64,000 nt of DNA from assembly GCF_022179185.1 (NCBI RefSeq), contig NZ_BPQJ01000009.1, positions 124,001 to 188,000 of the forward strand, read 5' to 3'. The stretch's first letter is position 1; each line of letters starts with the position of its first letter. Positions 29,062 to 39,630 of the stretch are shown here, in pieces. The translations under genes and the position numbers were made by a program. Origin of the DNA: Methylobacterium frigidaeris. GTDB taxonomy: Bacteria; Pseudomonadota; Alphaproteobacteria; Rhizobiales; Beijerinckiaceae. Below the pieces are notes generated by a model. That model worked only from the letters and a program-made list of their open reading frames with translations, searched no databases and was not told where the DNA came from.

Positions 29062-30266
29062 GCGAAAGCCCCGCGGGCTCCGGCCGGCTTCCCGACAACA
29101 TCGCCTACTTCGCAAGAGCCCTGCGCGCCGCCGGCGTGCCGGTCGGGCCCGGCGACGTGATCGACGCCGTCGAGGCGGTCGAGGCCGCCGCCATCGGTAG
29201 CCGTGAGGACTTCTACTGGACCCTGCACGCCGTGCTGGTGCGCCGCCACGAGCACTCGGCCCTGTTCGCCGAAGCCTTCCGGCTCTTTTGGCGCCGGCGA
29301 GACCTCATCGAGAAGATGATCGCCCAGATGTCGCCGGTCGCCCCCGACAAGGCAGCGCCGAAGCCGCCGAATGCCGGCGCGCTCCGGGTGCAGGAAGCCC
29401 TGTCGCCCAAGACCGAGCGACCGAAGCCGAAGGTCACCGAGGAGGATCTCACCACCGTCACCCTGTCGGTGTCCCAGGCCGAGGTGCTGAAGGCCAAGGA
29501 CTTCGCCCAGATGAGCACCGATGAGGTCGCCCAGGCTCGCCGTCTCATCGCAGGGCTTCGGCTCCCCGACGACGCGACCCGGACCCGGCGGTTCGAGGCG
29601 CGTCCGCGCGGGCGCATCGACCCACGGCGCAGCTTTCAGCGCACGGTGCGGGCGGGCGGCGCCATCGATCTCGCCTTCCGGGCACCGCGTGAGCGGCCGC
29701 CGCCGATCGTGGCGCTCTGCGACATCTCCGGCTCGATGGCGGAGTATTCCCGCCTGTTCCTGCACTTCCTGCACGCCCTCTCCGAGCAACGCCGGGTGCA
29801 CAGCTTCGTCTTCGCGACGCGGCTCACCAACATCACGCGGGAACTCGCCCGCCGCGACCCCGACGAGGCGCTCGCTCGCGCCAGCGCCCGGGCGCAGGAC
29901 TGGGAGGGCGGCACCCGCATCGCCGAGGCGCTGCATCTGTTCAACCGGCACTGGTCGCGCCGGGTGCTCGGGGGCGGCGCGGTGGTGCTGCTGTTCACCG
30001 ACGGGCTCGAGCGCGAGGTGACGCCGGAGCTGACCCACGAGATGGACCGCCTGCGGCGCTCGTGCCGGCGCCTGGTCTGGCTCAACCCGCTCCTGCGCTT
30101 CGAGGGGTTTTCCGCCCGCGCCAGCGGCATCCGGGCGATGCTGCCCCATGTCGATGATTTCCGGCCGATCCACAGCCTGTCGGCGATGGCCGACCTCTGC
30201 CGCGCGCTCGGCGCGCACCAGCCGCGCGGCCGCGAGCCGAAGGCGTGGTTGCGCGAGGCTGGCTGA
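29058..30266 (+). CDS. coxE: VWA-domain protein (CoxE type)
   Basis: 402 aa. The N-terminal helical part contains ARALRAAGVPVGPGDVIDAVEAVEA; a linker rich in Lys and Pro lies around residues 98-130; the C-terminal von Willebrand A domain has the MIDAS motif DISGSM starting at D222 and a conserved TDGLERE. Known as the partner of MoxR/CoxD ATPases in metal-centre assembly. It overlaps coxD by four bases and is followed 45 bp later by the XdhC-type genes. Confidence 0.92.
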   Translation: MSESPAGSGRLPDNIAYFARALRAAGVPVGPGDVIDAVEAVEAAAIGSREDFYWTLHAVLVRRHEHSALFAEAFRLFWRRRDLIEKMIAQMSPVAPDKAAPKPPNAGALRVQEALSPKTERPKPKVTEEDLTTVTLSVSQAEVLKAKDFAQMSTDEVAQARRLIAGLRLPDDATRTRRFEARPRGRIDPRRSFQRTVRAGGAIDLAFRAPRERPPPIVALCDISGSMAEYSRLFLHFLHALSEQRRVHSFVFATRLTNITRELARRDPDEALARASARAQDWEGGTRIAEALHLFNRHWSRRVLGGGAVVLLFTDGLEREVTPELTHEMDRLRRSCRRLVWLNPLLRFEGFSARASGIRAMLPHVDDFRPIHSLSAMADLCRALGAHQPRGREPKAWLREAG

Positions 30267-30311
30267 GACCTCACTTCTGTAAGGGGCTAACGCCCCTGGA
30301 GACGTTGTCCG

Positions 30312-30631
<320 letters not shown>

Positions 30632-30635
<4 letters not shown>

Positions 30636-31326
30636 AGCTCGACATCCTGCGGGAGATGAACCGGGAGCGCGCCGCCCGCCGCGCCGTCATCCTGATCACC
30701 GATACGACCGACGGCGGCCAGCGTCTGGTGCGCGAGGCCGAGGCCGATCACGATCCTCTCGCGCCGGAACTGCTGGCGCGGTTCCGCTCGGGCAAGAGCG
30801 GGATCGTCGAGGCCGAGGGTCGCTCGCTGTTCCTCACCGTGCAGGTGCCGCCGCCGCGGCTCGTGGTGATCGGCGCGGTCCATATCAGCCAGGCGCTGGC
30901 CCCGATGGCACGCCTGACCGACCTCGACGTCACCATCATCGACCCGCGCACCGCCTTCGCGACGCCGGAGCGCTTTCCGGACGTAAACCTGCTGCCGCTC
31001 TGGCCGGACGATGCCCTGGCGCAACTGCCGCCGCTCGACCGTTACACCGCGCTCGCGGCGCTCACCCACGACCCGAAGATCGACGATCCGGCACTCGTCG
31101 CGGCGCTCAAGGTGGAATGCTTCTATGTCGGGGCGCTGGGCTCGCGGAAGACCCATGGCCGGCGCGTCGAGCGCCTGACGGCCGCCGGCCTGACGAGTGA
31201 GCAGATCAGCCGGATCGCCGCGCCGATCGGGCTCGATATCGGCGCGGTCAGCCCGGCCGAGATCGCCGTCTCGACTCTGGCGCAGGTGATCGCGGCCCTG
31301 CGCCAGGACCGCCGCCGGGCACCCAC

Positions 31327-31330
<4 letters not shown>
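30632..31330 (+). CDS. XdhC-family protein, Rossmann C-terminal-type domain
   Basis: 232 aa from a GTG overlapping the previous stop. The C-terminal Rossmann domain of XdhC is plain: PPRLVVIGAVHISQALAPMA, DVTIIDPRTAFATPERFP, ALAALTHDPKIDDPAL, YVGALGSRKTHGRRVERL and PIGLDIGAVSPAEIAVS. With the preceding protein it forms a split XdhC, needed to load the Mo cofactor into CoxL-type enzymes. Its stop overlaps the MoeA-like start. Confidence 0.9.
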
Positions 31331-32338
<1,008 letters not shown>

Positions 32339-32346
<8 letters not shown>

Positions 32347-32932
32347 GCCGATCGGCACGGTGCTGCTCGCCGCCGGCCGCGGCACACGCTTCGGCGCGAG
32401 CCCGAAGCTCCTGAGCCCGCTCGACGGCAAGCCGCTGGTGCGTCACGCGGCGGAGGCCGCGGTCGCGGCCGGGCTCGGGCCGGTGGTGGCCGTGCTCGGC
32501 CATGCGGGCGAGGCGGTGCGCGACGCGCTCGCCGGATTGCCGCTGACGCTCGTCGAGAATCCTGATTACGCCGAAGGCTTGTCGACCTCGCTGCGCGCCG
32601 GGCTCGGCGCCATGCCGCAATCGGTGTCGGCGGCGCTCGTGCTCCTCGGCGACATGCCGCGGGTCGGCCCTGGCCTGCTGGTGCGGCTCGCCGACGCGTT
32701 CCGCGCCGCTCCGGTCGCCCCCTCCGCGGTCGTGCCGGTACGGGACGGGCAGCGCGGCAACCCGGTGCTGCTCAACCATCGCCTCCTCGGTCCGGGCCTC
32801 GCCATCCTCACCGGCGACCGTGGTGCCGGCCCGCTGCTGGCGCGACGCGACGATGTCCTGGAACTGCCGGTGGACGAGGCCGGCGTGCTGATCGACGTCG
32901 ATACGCCGGCGGCTCTGGCGGGCCTGACCTGA
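32339..32932 (+). CDS. Molybdenum cofactor cytidylyltransferase (MocA-like NTP transferase)
   Basis: 197 aa. Nucleotidyltransferase fold opening TVLLAAGRGTRFGASPKLL (LAAGxGxRxG...PK motif), then LVENPDYAEGLSTSLRAGL, VLLGDMPRVGPGLL (catalytic Asp), RGNPVLL and the end DVDTPAAL. Predicted to attach CMP to molybdopterin, giving the MCD cofactor used by the xanthine-oxidase family, matching the upstream CoxL. ATG 32339 is inside the end of the preceding gene. Confidence 0.9.
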
Positions 32933-32936
32933 TCGA

Positions 32937-33530
32937 TCAGGTTGTCAGCCGCGAGGTGAGCACTCGCCGGCCGGCCACGGCGAAAAGCACCGCGACGGCG
33001 CCCTCGAACCACCGCCGCAGGCGCGGGTAAACGCGGGCCATCCGGCTGTTCGAGAACAGCCAGGCGTTGCCGCCGGAGATCAGGGTGCTCTGCAAGCCGA
33101 TCGCAGCGATCACCAGCGCCAGTTCCGCCGGTGCGATGTCCGCGGCGACAGGCCGATTGTGTCGAGGAAGCCGAAGAGGAGGGATCGCTTCCGGGTCGGT
33201 CAGATGCAGGGCGAAGCCCCTGGCATAGGGGGCGTGACGCCGAGACCTCGGCGGCTTTCCGTTCCGCGGCCGCCGGCCCCGGATCGCGCGGCACGCCGAT
33301 TTGAAAGCCAGGAACAGGAGAGAGGCGCTGCGGAGATCACGCAGCACCTCCAGGGTCCAGGCGCTCCAGGCCGTCGCCAGCCCGAGCGCTGCGGCGACCG
33401 ACCCGGTCCGATGCCGAGGGCGAGGCCCGTCCGGCGCCCGGCCTGCATCGCGGTGTCGGCGATCGCCGGCGTCGCCGGACCGGGACTCGCCGGGGCGAAG
33501 GCCGCCGAGAGGATCGGGGGTGACCGAGAG
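32937..33530 (-). pseudogene. Decayed LysE/RhtB-family exporter gene
   Basis: Pieces of a LysE-type transporter lie in order on the minus strand but in different frames: FAPASPGPATPAIADTAMQA followed by GRRTGLALGIG near 33420-33510, then LRDLRSASLLFLAFKSACRAIRG near 33270-33345, YARGFALHLTDPEAI, and ALVIAAIGLQSTLISGGNAW then WFEGAVAVLFAVAGRRVL down to 32937. At least three frame changes separate them, one compensated, and no start codon opens the frame. The upper boundary is approximate. It is unrelated in position to the intact LysE gene of the liv operon. Confidence 0.75.
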
Positions 33531-33645
33531 GGACGTCGCGTCGGGCCGTCTGTGATGCGCCGCGCCACGCCCGGCACCCGCGACGGGGCCGCAGCCCGTC
33601 GGGGCTCCGGTCGCGTCCTGACCTCACCGGGACGTGAGGGCCGTC

Positions 33646-34527
33646 TCACAGCCCCGCGGCGGCGCCGATGTTCAGGAGCCCGATCACGGCGGTGAAGACC
33701 GCGTAGACGAAACCGAGATTCAACGCCACGCCGAGGACGCCCACACCGAGGCCTGCCGCCACCACGATCCCGTCGCGCTCGACGAGGCCGAGGCCGACCA
33801 GGGTCACGGCGAGGCCCAGCGGGATCTGGCCGACCAGGGGGGCGGCGACGATCAGCACCAGGGAGAGCGCCAGGAGAAGCAGCCCCATGGTGCGCATGCC
33901 GATGTCGTTCTCGAACACCCGCAGCCGCGGCCGCGACCAGCGCTCGAGCCGGCGCAGCAGCGGGACGGCGCGGGACACCGCCCGCTGCAGGTCGGCCCGG
34001 GCGATCGAGCGGCCGAGCAGCGCGCGAGGCAGCCAGGGCGCCGACATGCCGGCGGCGATCTGCGCCGCCACCAGGGCGAGGAGCAGGCCGCAGATCAGCG
34101 GGATCGGCGGCGGCATCGGCAGGCAGTTGGGCAGGCCGAGCAGCACCACGAGGAGGGCGAAGGCCCGGTCGCGCAGGACCGCCACGATGTCGCCGACGGT
34201 CAGCCGCTCGGTCTCCTGGGCGGCGAGGACGGTCAGGACCTCGGAAGTGCGGGCGAATTGCGTCACGGGGCTCTGGCCGTCCGGTGCCGGGGAGGCGCCC
34301 CCTTGCGGGATCGCGGCACCCTCGACGGAGGGCACGGCACTCGCCGGCGGGGTCACGGCGCCCCGGGCCGGGGTCGCCCGGCCCCCTCTAGCCCACTCCG
34401 CCGCCCGGGCCAACCCGCGCGCGTGGGTTGTGCCCGCGCCGAGATCGGCGCGGACCGGCCCGGCGGCGAGAAGGGGGCCGAGCCGCCGTCGAAGCGGCCC
34501 GGCCGCGGAGAGGATGCGCCTGTGCAT
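33646..34527 (-). CDS. exoD: ExoD-family exopolysaccharide synthesis protein
   Basis: 293 aa. A variable N-terminal part of about 90 residues rich in Ala, Pro and Arg precedes the ExoD core: TVGDIVAVLRDRAFALLVVLLGLPNCLPMPPPIPLICG (first membrane region and Pro-rich motif), the WLPRALLGRSIARADLQRAV amphipathic part and several C-terminal helices. ExoD was first described in Sinorhizobium exopolysaccharide and alkali tolerance; its biochemical role is not settled. The start is uncertain; ATG 34527 has only GGTGA upstream, and a start nearer the core is possible. Confidence 0.85.
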   Translation of the reverse strand: MHRRILSAAGPLRRRLGPLLAAGPVRADLGAGTTHARGLARAAEWARGGRATPARGAVTPPASAVPSVEGAAIPQGGASPAPDGQSPVTQFARTSEVLTVLAAQETERLTVGDIVAVLRDRAFALLVVLLGLPNCLPMPPPIPLICGLLLALVAAQIAAGMSAPWLPRALLGRSIARADLQRAVSRAVPLLRRLERWSRPRLRVFENDIGMRTMGLLLLALSLVLIVAAPLVGQIPLGLAVTLVGLGLVERDGIVVAAGLGVGVLGVALNLGFVYAVFTAVIGLLNIGAAAGL

Positions 34528-34638
34528 GGTTCACCGACGTGAGCGCCGCGCTGCGAGAGCGCGGCCGTTACGGGCCTCTCACACGGCCAACCGGGCAATC
34601 GTAGGGCAGACTCCAAGAAAAATGCCGGGCTGCCGGAT

Positions 34639-34908
34639 TCAGTGCAGCGTCAGCACCCCGTTCACGGCGCGGAACTCCGCCGGCTTGATCAGGCGCGAAT
34701 GGGCCACCCGGACCGAGTGCAGCGGTCCATCCAGCTCGCGCTTCCAGAAATCCAGGAAGCCGGTGAGCACCGGGAAGCGTGGGGCGAGGTCATAATCCTG
34801 CCAGACATAGGTCTGCAGCACGCCGGGATGATCGGGGATGCGGTAGAGGATGTGGGCCGTGGTCAGCCCGTATCCCTCGATCTGCTGCCGGAACTCCTTA
34901 GAGACCAT
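34639..34908 (-). CDS. usg: Usg family protein
   Basis: 89 aa. Matches the alphaproteobacterial Usg family along its whole length: FRQQIEGYGLTTAHILYRIPDHP, LQTYVWQDYDLAPRFPVL, FLDFWKRELDGPLHSV and AHSRLIKPAEFRAVNG. Originally named for an ORF upstream of trpF in Caulobacter; its function is unknown. Here it stands alone, with no trp gene nearby. AGGAG lies just upstream of ATG 34908. Confidence 0.9.
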   Translation of the reverse strand: MVSKEFRQQIEGYGLTTAHILYRIPDHPGVLQTYVWQDYDLAPRFPVLTGFLDFWKRELDGPLHSVRVAHSRLIKPAEFRAVNGVLTLH

Positions 34909-35264
34909 GACACCTCCTGAGTGGTTGACGATCCTTCTCGGGTGCGTAGCGCTTTGCCGACCAAGCGTCCGATGATGCAGTTAATCAATGGTTACGCTCA
35001 AGCGGAAACAGAGGTTAATGCGTTGATTTTTCAGGCAATGGCAGCCTCCTCGCGTGAGTGCTGACAGTCTCGGGTCGCCCGCCGCCTCGGATCCGGCCGG
35101 GGATATCTCGAATGACGGGCCGGGAGGGCCGGGCCCGGTCCGGTGCACGCAGTCGGACGAGGATCGCGCGCCGCCGAGCACGTGTAGCGTAGTCCTCGTG
35201 GCAGCTTGACGTTACGTTCCATGGAAAAGATATTTCCAGGATCGCAACGATAGACCCGGCTCCC
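34909..35264. other. Gene-free region between usg and bcsS
   Basis: 356 bp carrying divergent promoters, for usg on the minus strand and bcsS on the plus strand. A short AT-richer stretch at about 34975-35040, with TTAATCAATGG and TTAATGCGTTGATT, and another at 35210-35245 (TTACGTTCCATGGAAAAG) stand out from the GC-rich background. No ORF, RNA gene or clear operator recognised. Confidence 0.4.
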
Positions 35265-36017
35265 GTGCCTCGTCCCCCATTTCCTCCCGTTCTGCTCTGT
35301 GCGGCGGCCGGTCTCGCCTGCCCGGACGGCGCGTTCGCCGACGAGCGGGAGGAGGTACGGACCGTGCTGTTCGGCAGCCTGGATGCGGGCCGCTCGACCT
35401 TCGTCAGTACCGGGGCCAAGGTGGCGCCAGGCGGGATCGCCCGGGACGGGTTCGTGGCCCTCGCGACCCTTGGCTACGGCCTGCGGCCGGAGCGCGATTG
35501 GTGGGGCGACCCGCGGGCGAAGGCCGGCGCGACCCCGCCCCGCACCCTGCGCCACACCGTGCAGGCCGGCGCCCTGGCCGGATGGCAGTGGATGCGCGAC
35601 TGGGGCGTCGCCGCCCTGTTCGCCGGGCCCGAACTTGCCTTCGAGGTACTGGACAGTCCCGGCACGAGGCGGCTGCCGGCACCGCGCCCCGGCATGCGCG
35701 TGCAAGGAGAGCTGTGGGCCCGGCCGACCGAGGCGACGCTCGTCACCGCGACGCTGATCGGCGGGACGGCCCGCTGGAGCGCCTGGGGCCGGGTCTCCTG
35801 GGGCGTCCGGCTGCCCGCGCTGGGAGCCACCTATCTCGGTCCCGAGGCCGCCCTCTACGCCGACCGGACCGGCTACCGCAAATGGAGCCTCGGCCTCCAC
35901 GCCACCGATTTCGCGGTGGCGCAGGTCAGCTTTCGCGTCTCAGCCGGCTGGGTCTACGAGGAACAGATCCGGCGCCCGGGCGCCTACGGCACGCTGACCG
36001 CCTGGCTGCCCCTCTGA
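35265..36017 (+). CDS. bcsS: Cellulose biosynthesis protein BcsS
   Basis: 250 aa from GTG 35265. Signal peptide of about 25 residues (VLLCAAAGLACPDGAFA), then an outer-membrane-like beta-strand-rich protein: VLFGSLDAGRSTFVSTGAKVA, DGFVALATLGYG, VQAGALAGWQWM, RMQGELWARPTEATLVTATLIGG-type repeats of aromatic ends, and YRKWSLGLHATDF. BcsS-family proteins occur with alphaproteobacterial cellulose genes, but no bcs synthase is in the window. The 3' end overlaps the photolyase gene by 78 bp, converging. Confidence 0.8.
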   Translation: MPRPPFPPVLLCAAAGLACPDGAFADEREEVRTVLFGSLDAGRSTFVSTGAKVAPGGIARDGFVALATLGYGLRPERDWWGDPRAKAGATPPRTLRHTVQAGALAGWQWMRDWGVAALFAGPELAFEVLDSPGTRRLPAPRPGMRVQGELWARPTEATLVTATLIGGTARWSAWGRVSWGVRLPALGATYLGPEAALYADRTGYRKWSLGLHATDFAVAQVSFRVSAGWVYEEQIRRPGAYGTLTAWLPL

Positions 36018-37541
36018 TGTATCGAGGGAATCGAGGAAGCGGGCGGCGTCGGCCACGATCGCGTCCCGGCGCGCCGGCGGCATCGTGTCGAGGGTCCGAT
36101 ACGGCATGGCGAGGCGCTGGTTGCCGCGCAGGCGATCGCCGTTCGCGATCAGAAAGTTCCAGTACAGGTAGTTGAACGGGCAGGCCGTCTCGCCGCCCTT
36201 CTTCTTCACGTCATAGGCGCAACCGCGGCAGTAATCCGACATCCGGTCGATATAGGCGCCGGAAGACGCGTAGGGCTTCGAGCCGAGGAGCCCGCCATCG
36301 GCCCAGAGCGCCATGCCGTGGACGTTGGGCAGCTCCACCCACTCGTAGGCGTCGGCATAGACGACCAGGAACCATTCCTCGACCTGGCGCGGCGCCAGGC
36401 CCGCCAGGAGCGCGAAGTTGCCCAGCACCATCAGGCGCTGGATGTGGTGGGCATGCGCATGGGCCTTCGTATCGCGCACGCATTCGGCAAGGCAGGCCAT
36501 GGCGGTCTCGCCCGACCAGTAGAACCACGGCAGGTCGCGGGTGGCGTTCAGCGCATTGGTCTCCGGATAATCCGGCATCCGCGCCCAGTAGAGCCCGCGC
36601 ACGTATTCGCGCCAGCCGAGGATCTGGCGGATGAAGCCCTCGGCGGCGTTGAGGGGTGCGGTGCCCTCGCGCCAGCGTCCTTCCGCCGCCCGGCAGACCT
36701 CCTCGGCGTCGAGGAGACCGAGATTGAGGGCGGGCGCGATCAACCCGTGATAGAGGAAGGGCGTGCTCGCCCGCATCGCGTCCTGGTAGTCGCCGAACTC
36801 GGGCAGGCACTCGTCCAGGAAGTGGCGCAGGGCCGCGAGGGCCTCGGTGCGGGTCACCGGCCAGCCGAACCCGTCGAGATCGCCGAAATGGCCGGGGAAG
36901 CGGCGGGCGACGAGGTCCATCACACCCCGCGTCACCGCGTCGGGCGGGAAGCGACGGCGCTCCGGCACGGCGTGGCCGGGGGGCAGGCGGCGGCGGTTGT
37001 CGTGGTCGAAGTTCCAGCGTCCGCCCACCGGCTCGCGCCCCTCCATCAGGAAGCCGGTGCGCCGGCGCATGGCGCGGTAGAAGGTCTCCATCCGGAGTGT
37101 CTCGCGTCCCTCCGCCCAGCGGGCGAAGACCGGCCGCGGGCACAGGAATCGGGTGTCGTCCCGGATCTCGACGGGCAGCCCGAACCGCTCCTCCCAGGTT
37201 CGCATCATCGCCTCGACCCGCCACTCGCCGGCTTCGGTCACGACGATCCGGTCGGGCCGGCGGCGGGCGACGGCCCGTGCGAGCTCGCCCGTGAACGAGC
37301 CGGCATTGCCCGGATCCTCGAGGGCGACGTAGTCGACCGCGATGCCGCGCCCACGCAATTCGGCCGCGAAGTGGCGCATGGCTGAGAAGACCAGCACCAG
37401 CTTCTGCTTGTGGTGGCGCACATAGGTCGCCTCCTCGAGGACCTCGACCATCAGCACCGTGTCGGCGCCGGGATCGAGGTCGGTGAGGGTGGCGAGCCGG
37501 GGATGGAGCTGGTCCCCGAGCACGAGGCGGAGCGTGCGCAT
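35940..37541 (-). CDS. FeS-type cryptochrome/photolyase-family protein
   Basis: 533 aa. N-terminal Rossmann-like antenna domain (LRLVLGDQLHPRLATL), then the helical FAD domain with AEGFIRQILGWREYVRGLYW and NALNATRDLPWFYWSGET, HAHAHHIQRLMVLGNFALLAGL and NVHGMALWADGGLLGSKPYASSG. Cysteines in ETAMACLAEC, YCRGCAY and TACPFNYLYW fit the four ligands of the 4Fe-4S cluster of the FeS-BCP/PhrB group, which repairs (6-4) photoproducts. The last 25 or so residues are unconserved and overlap bcsS; the original stop may have been lost. Confidence 0.9.
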   Translation of the reverse strand: MRTLRLVLGDQLHPRLATLTDLDPGADTVLMVEVLEEATYVRHHKQKLVLVFSAMRHFAAELRGRGIAVDYVALEDPGNAGSFTGELARAVARRRPDRIVVTEAGEWRVEAMMRTWEERFGLPVEIRDDTRFLCPRPVFARWAEGRETLRMETFYRAMRRRTGFLMEGREPVGGRWNFDHDNRRRLPPGHAVPERRRFPPDAVTRGVMDLVARRFPGHFGDLDGFGWPVTRTEALAALRHFLDECLPEFGDYQDAMRASTPFLYHGLIAPALNLGLLDAEEVCRAAEGRWREGTAPLNAAEGFIRQILGWREYVRGLYWARMPDYPETNALNATRDLPWFYWSGETAMACLAECVRDTKAHAHAHHIQRLMVLGNFALLAGLAPRQVEEWFLVVYADAYEWVELPNVHGMALWADGGLLGSKPYASSGAYIDRMSDYCRGCAYDVKKKGGETACPFNYLYWNFLIANGDRLRGNQRLAMPYRTLDTMPPARRDAIVADAARFLDSLDTSEGQPGGQRAVGARAPDLFLVDPAG

Positions 37542-37701
37542 GCCTGGTCAGCCTCCGGCCCGCGGACGCGAAGGATTGATCGACAGGCGCACCATTGCGG
37601 CTCCCCTCCGGCTTCCCATAACGCTAGCTAGGGCGCTCGGGGGCACCCGCGCCGGGCCGAACCGCCGCAGGGGCCGGAACCGGCAGCTAAGGAGTCGCGA
37701 C

Positions 37702-38568
37702 GTGAAATTCGCCTTCGCGGGAATCGATTTCCTGGGCGGTGTGTTCGAGGCCCTGGTCGCGGCGGGCTGGCAGCCGATCAAGCTGTTTACCCGCCCCTGC
37801 GACGGGGTCTACGACCAGAACGAGGCGGTCGTGGCCCTGGCCCGGCGGCACCGGGTGCCGATCCAGCTCTCGCGCATCCGCGTCGCCGACATCGAGGCGC
37901 TGTCGGCCGAGCACGGGCGCGACTGGGCGCTGGTGGTGGCGGGCTATCCGTGGCTGATCACCGGCTGGCCGGGCCGGGTGCGCTACGCCCTCAACCTCCA
38001 TCCCTCGCCGCTGCCGGACGGTCGCGGGCCCTATCCGCTGTTCCGCGCCATCGTGGAGTCCTACGAGAGCTGGGGCGTGACCGCTCACGTGCTGGCCGAG
38101 GAGGGGTTCGACACCGGCGACATCCTGGCCCAGGACGTCTTCCCGCTCTCCGGCGCGGAGACGCACGAGACCCTGCTCGCCCGCTGCCAGATGGCGGCGA
38201 TGCGGCTCGCCCGCGGGCCGATCGCCCGCGACCTGCCCGCCCTGTGGCGCAAGGCCGAGCCGCAGGGCGACGGTGCCTACTGGCCGCGGGTCACCGACCT
38301 CGACCGCACCCTCGATTTCCGCCAGCCGGTCGCGGCGATCCTGCGCCGGGTCCGGGCCTTCGGCGCCATCGAGACCCTGGCGCGGATCAATGACAACCGC
38401 ATCTTCGTGCAGGAGGCCCACGGCTGGACTGAAGCACACCGCCACGCCCCCGGCGCGGTGGTGCATTCCTACCGCCGCCAGATCCTGGTGGCGGCGCGGG
38501 ACGGCTACGTGCAGATCACCCGCTGGAGCGCCATCCCGCTCGCCGACGCGGACAAGACGGGGCGCTGA
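37702..38568 (+). CDS. Formyltransferase-family protein
   Basis: 288 aa from GTG 37702, preceded by AAGGAG. N-terminal formyl-transferase domain with [20 protein letters not shown], the catalytic Asn-His-Asp set in [20 protein letters not shown] and [10 protein letters not shown], and a C-terminal Fmt-like domain. Related to methionyl-tRNA and sugar-nucleotide formyltransferases, but shorter than Fmt; substrate unknown. It is divergent from the photolyase and leads into the DUF2256 gene 7 bp later. Confidence 0.85.
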   Translation: MKFAFAGIDFLGGVFEALVAAGWQPIKLFTRPCDGVYDQNEAVVALARRHRVPIQLSRIRVADIEALSAEHGRDWALVVAGYPWLITGWPGRVRYALNLHPSPLPDGRGPYPLFRAIVESYESWGVTAHVLAEEGFDTGDILAQDVFPLSGAETHETLLARCQMAAMRLARGPIARDLPALWRKAEPQGDGAYWPRVTDLDRTLDFRQPVAAILRRVRAFGAIETLARINDNRIFVQEAHGWTEAHRHAPGAVVHSYRRQILVAARDGYVQITRWSAIPLADADKTGR

Positions 38569-38575
38569 CGCCGCG

Positions 38576-38779
38576 ATGCCGAAGATGCGTCGCAAGGGCG
38601 ACCTGCCGCAGAAGACCTGCGCCCAATGCGGCCGGCCCTTCGCCTGGCGCAAGAAGTGGGAGCGGGTCTGGGACGAGGTGCGCTACTGCTCGGACGCCTG
38701 CCGGCGGGCGGCGCATCGGGGTGAGCCGGCGCGCCCGCCGGAGTCTCCCGCGTCCAAGTCGCGTCACGCTTCCAGGTGA
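38576..38779 (+). CDS. DUF2256 small zinc-ribbon-like protein
   Basis: 67 aa. [38 protein letters not shown] contains CxxC and CxxxC pairs consistent with one zinc site, exactly as in DUF2256. The family is often found beside cryptochrome/photolyase genes, here one gene away. Its end overlaps the convergent metal permease gene by 16 bp. Function unknown. Confidence 0.9.
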   Translation: MPKMRRKGDLPQKTCAQCGRPFAWRKKWERVWDEVRYCSDACRRAAHRGEPARPPESPASKSRHASR

Positions 38780-39630
38780 CGGGCGGGAAGGAGCCGCCAG
38801 ACCAGGCCACCGCGTGGGCCGAGCAGCATCGAGGCGAGGTAGAGCGTGCCGGCGGCGAGCACGATCGCCGGTCCGGTCGGCAGGCTGGCGTAGTAGGAGA
38901 CGAGGAGACCTGCCACGCTCGCGATCAGGGCGAGGATCACGGCGGCCGGCATCAGCCCGGTGAGGTCGAGGGCCCAGAACCGGGCCGTGATCGCCGGCAG
39001 CAGCATCAACCCGACGGCGAGCAGCGTGCCGAGCGCGGCGAAGCCCCCGACGAGATTGAGCACCACCAAGGCGAGGAAGCCGTAATGCACCGGCCCGCTC
39101 GCCCGGCCGACCGAGCGCAGGAACAGCGGATCGACGCATTCCATCACCAGCGGCCGGTAGGCCACGGCGAGCCCCACGAGCGTCACGGTGGCGATGCCGC
39201 CGAGCAGCACCAAGGCGTCGTCGTCGAGGGCCAGCACCGTGCCGAACAGGATGTGCAGGAGGTCGATCGACGAGCCCCGGGCCGAGATCAGCAGCACGCC
39301 GGCGGCGAGCGAGATGAGGTAGAAGGCCGCCAGGCTCGCATCCTCGCGCAATACCGTCGAGCGGGCGACGAAGCCGGAGAGGAGCGCCACCGCGAGGCCG
39401 GCGACGAGGCCGCCGAGCGTCATCGCCGGCAGCGACAGCCCGGCCCACAGGAAGCCGACCGCCGCGCCCGGCAGGATGGCGTGGCTCATCGCCTCGCTCA
39501 TCAGGCTCATGCGGCGCAGGGTCAGGAAGACGCCGACCGGGGCGGCGCCGACCGACAGGGCGACGCAGCCGGCCAGCGCCCGGCGCATGAACGAGAATTC
39601 GACGAAGGGCGCCGTCAGGAGGTCGATCAC
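38764..39630 (-). CDS. znuB: Zinc-type metal ABC transporter permease
   Basis: 288 aa, about eight helices. ABC-3 family: [47 protein letters not shown] is the classic opening, followed by [18 protein letters not shown] and [23 protein letters not shown] 39630 overlaps the ATPase stop (GTGA). Zinc rather than manganese is inferred from the divergent zur gene and the Zur-like operator. The binding protein (ZnuA) is not in the window. Confidence 0.9.
   Translation of the reverse strand: MIDLLTAPFVEFSFMRRALAGCVALSVGAAPVGVFLTLRRMSLMSEAMSHAILPGAAVGFLWAGLSLPAMTLGGLVAGLAVALLSGFVARSTVLREDASLAAFYLISLAAGVLLISARGSSIDLLHILFGTVLALDDDALVLLGGIATVTLVGLAVAYRPLVMECVDPLFLRSVGRASGPVHYGFLALVVLNLVGGFAALGTLLAVGLMLLPAITARFWALDLTGLMPAAVILALIASVAGLLVSYYASLPTGPAIVLAAGTLYLASMLLGPRGGLVWRLLPARHLEA

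Noticed and set aside
24454..29115. 1553-codon minus-strand ORF opposite the cox genes
   Set aside because: Antisense shadow. The plus strand carries complete coxL, coxM and coxD with all catalytic motifs.
34600..34640. Possible intrinsic terminator after usg
   Set aside because: A T-run is present on the minus strand but the stem is only about 4 bp, too weak to call.
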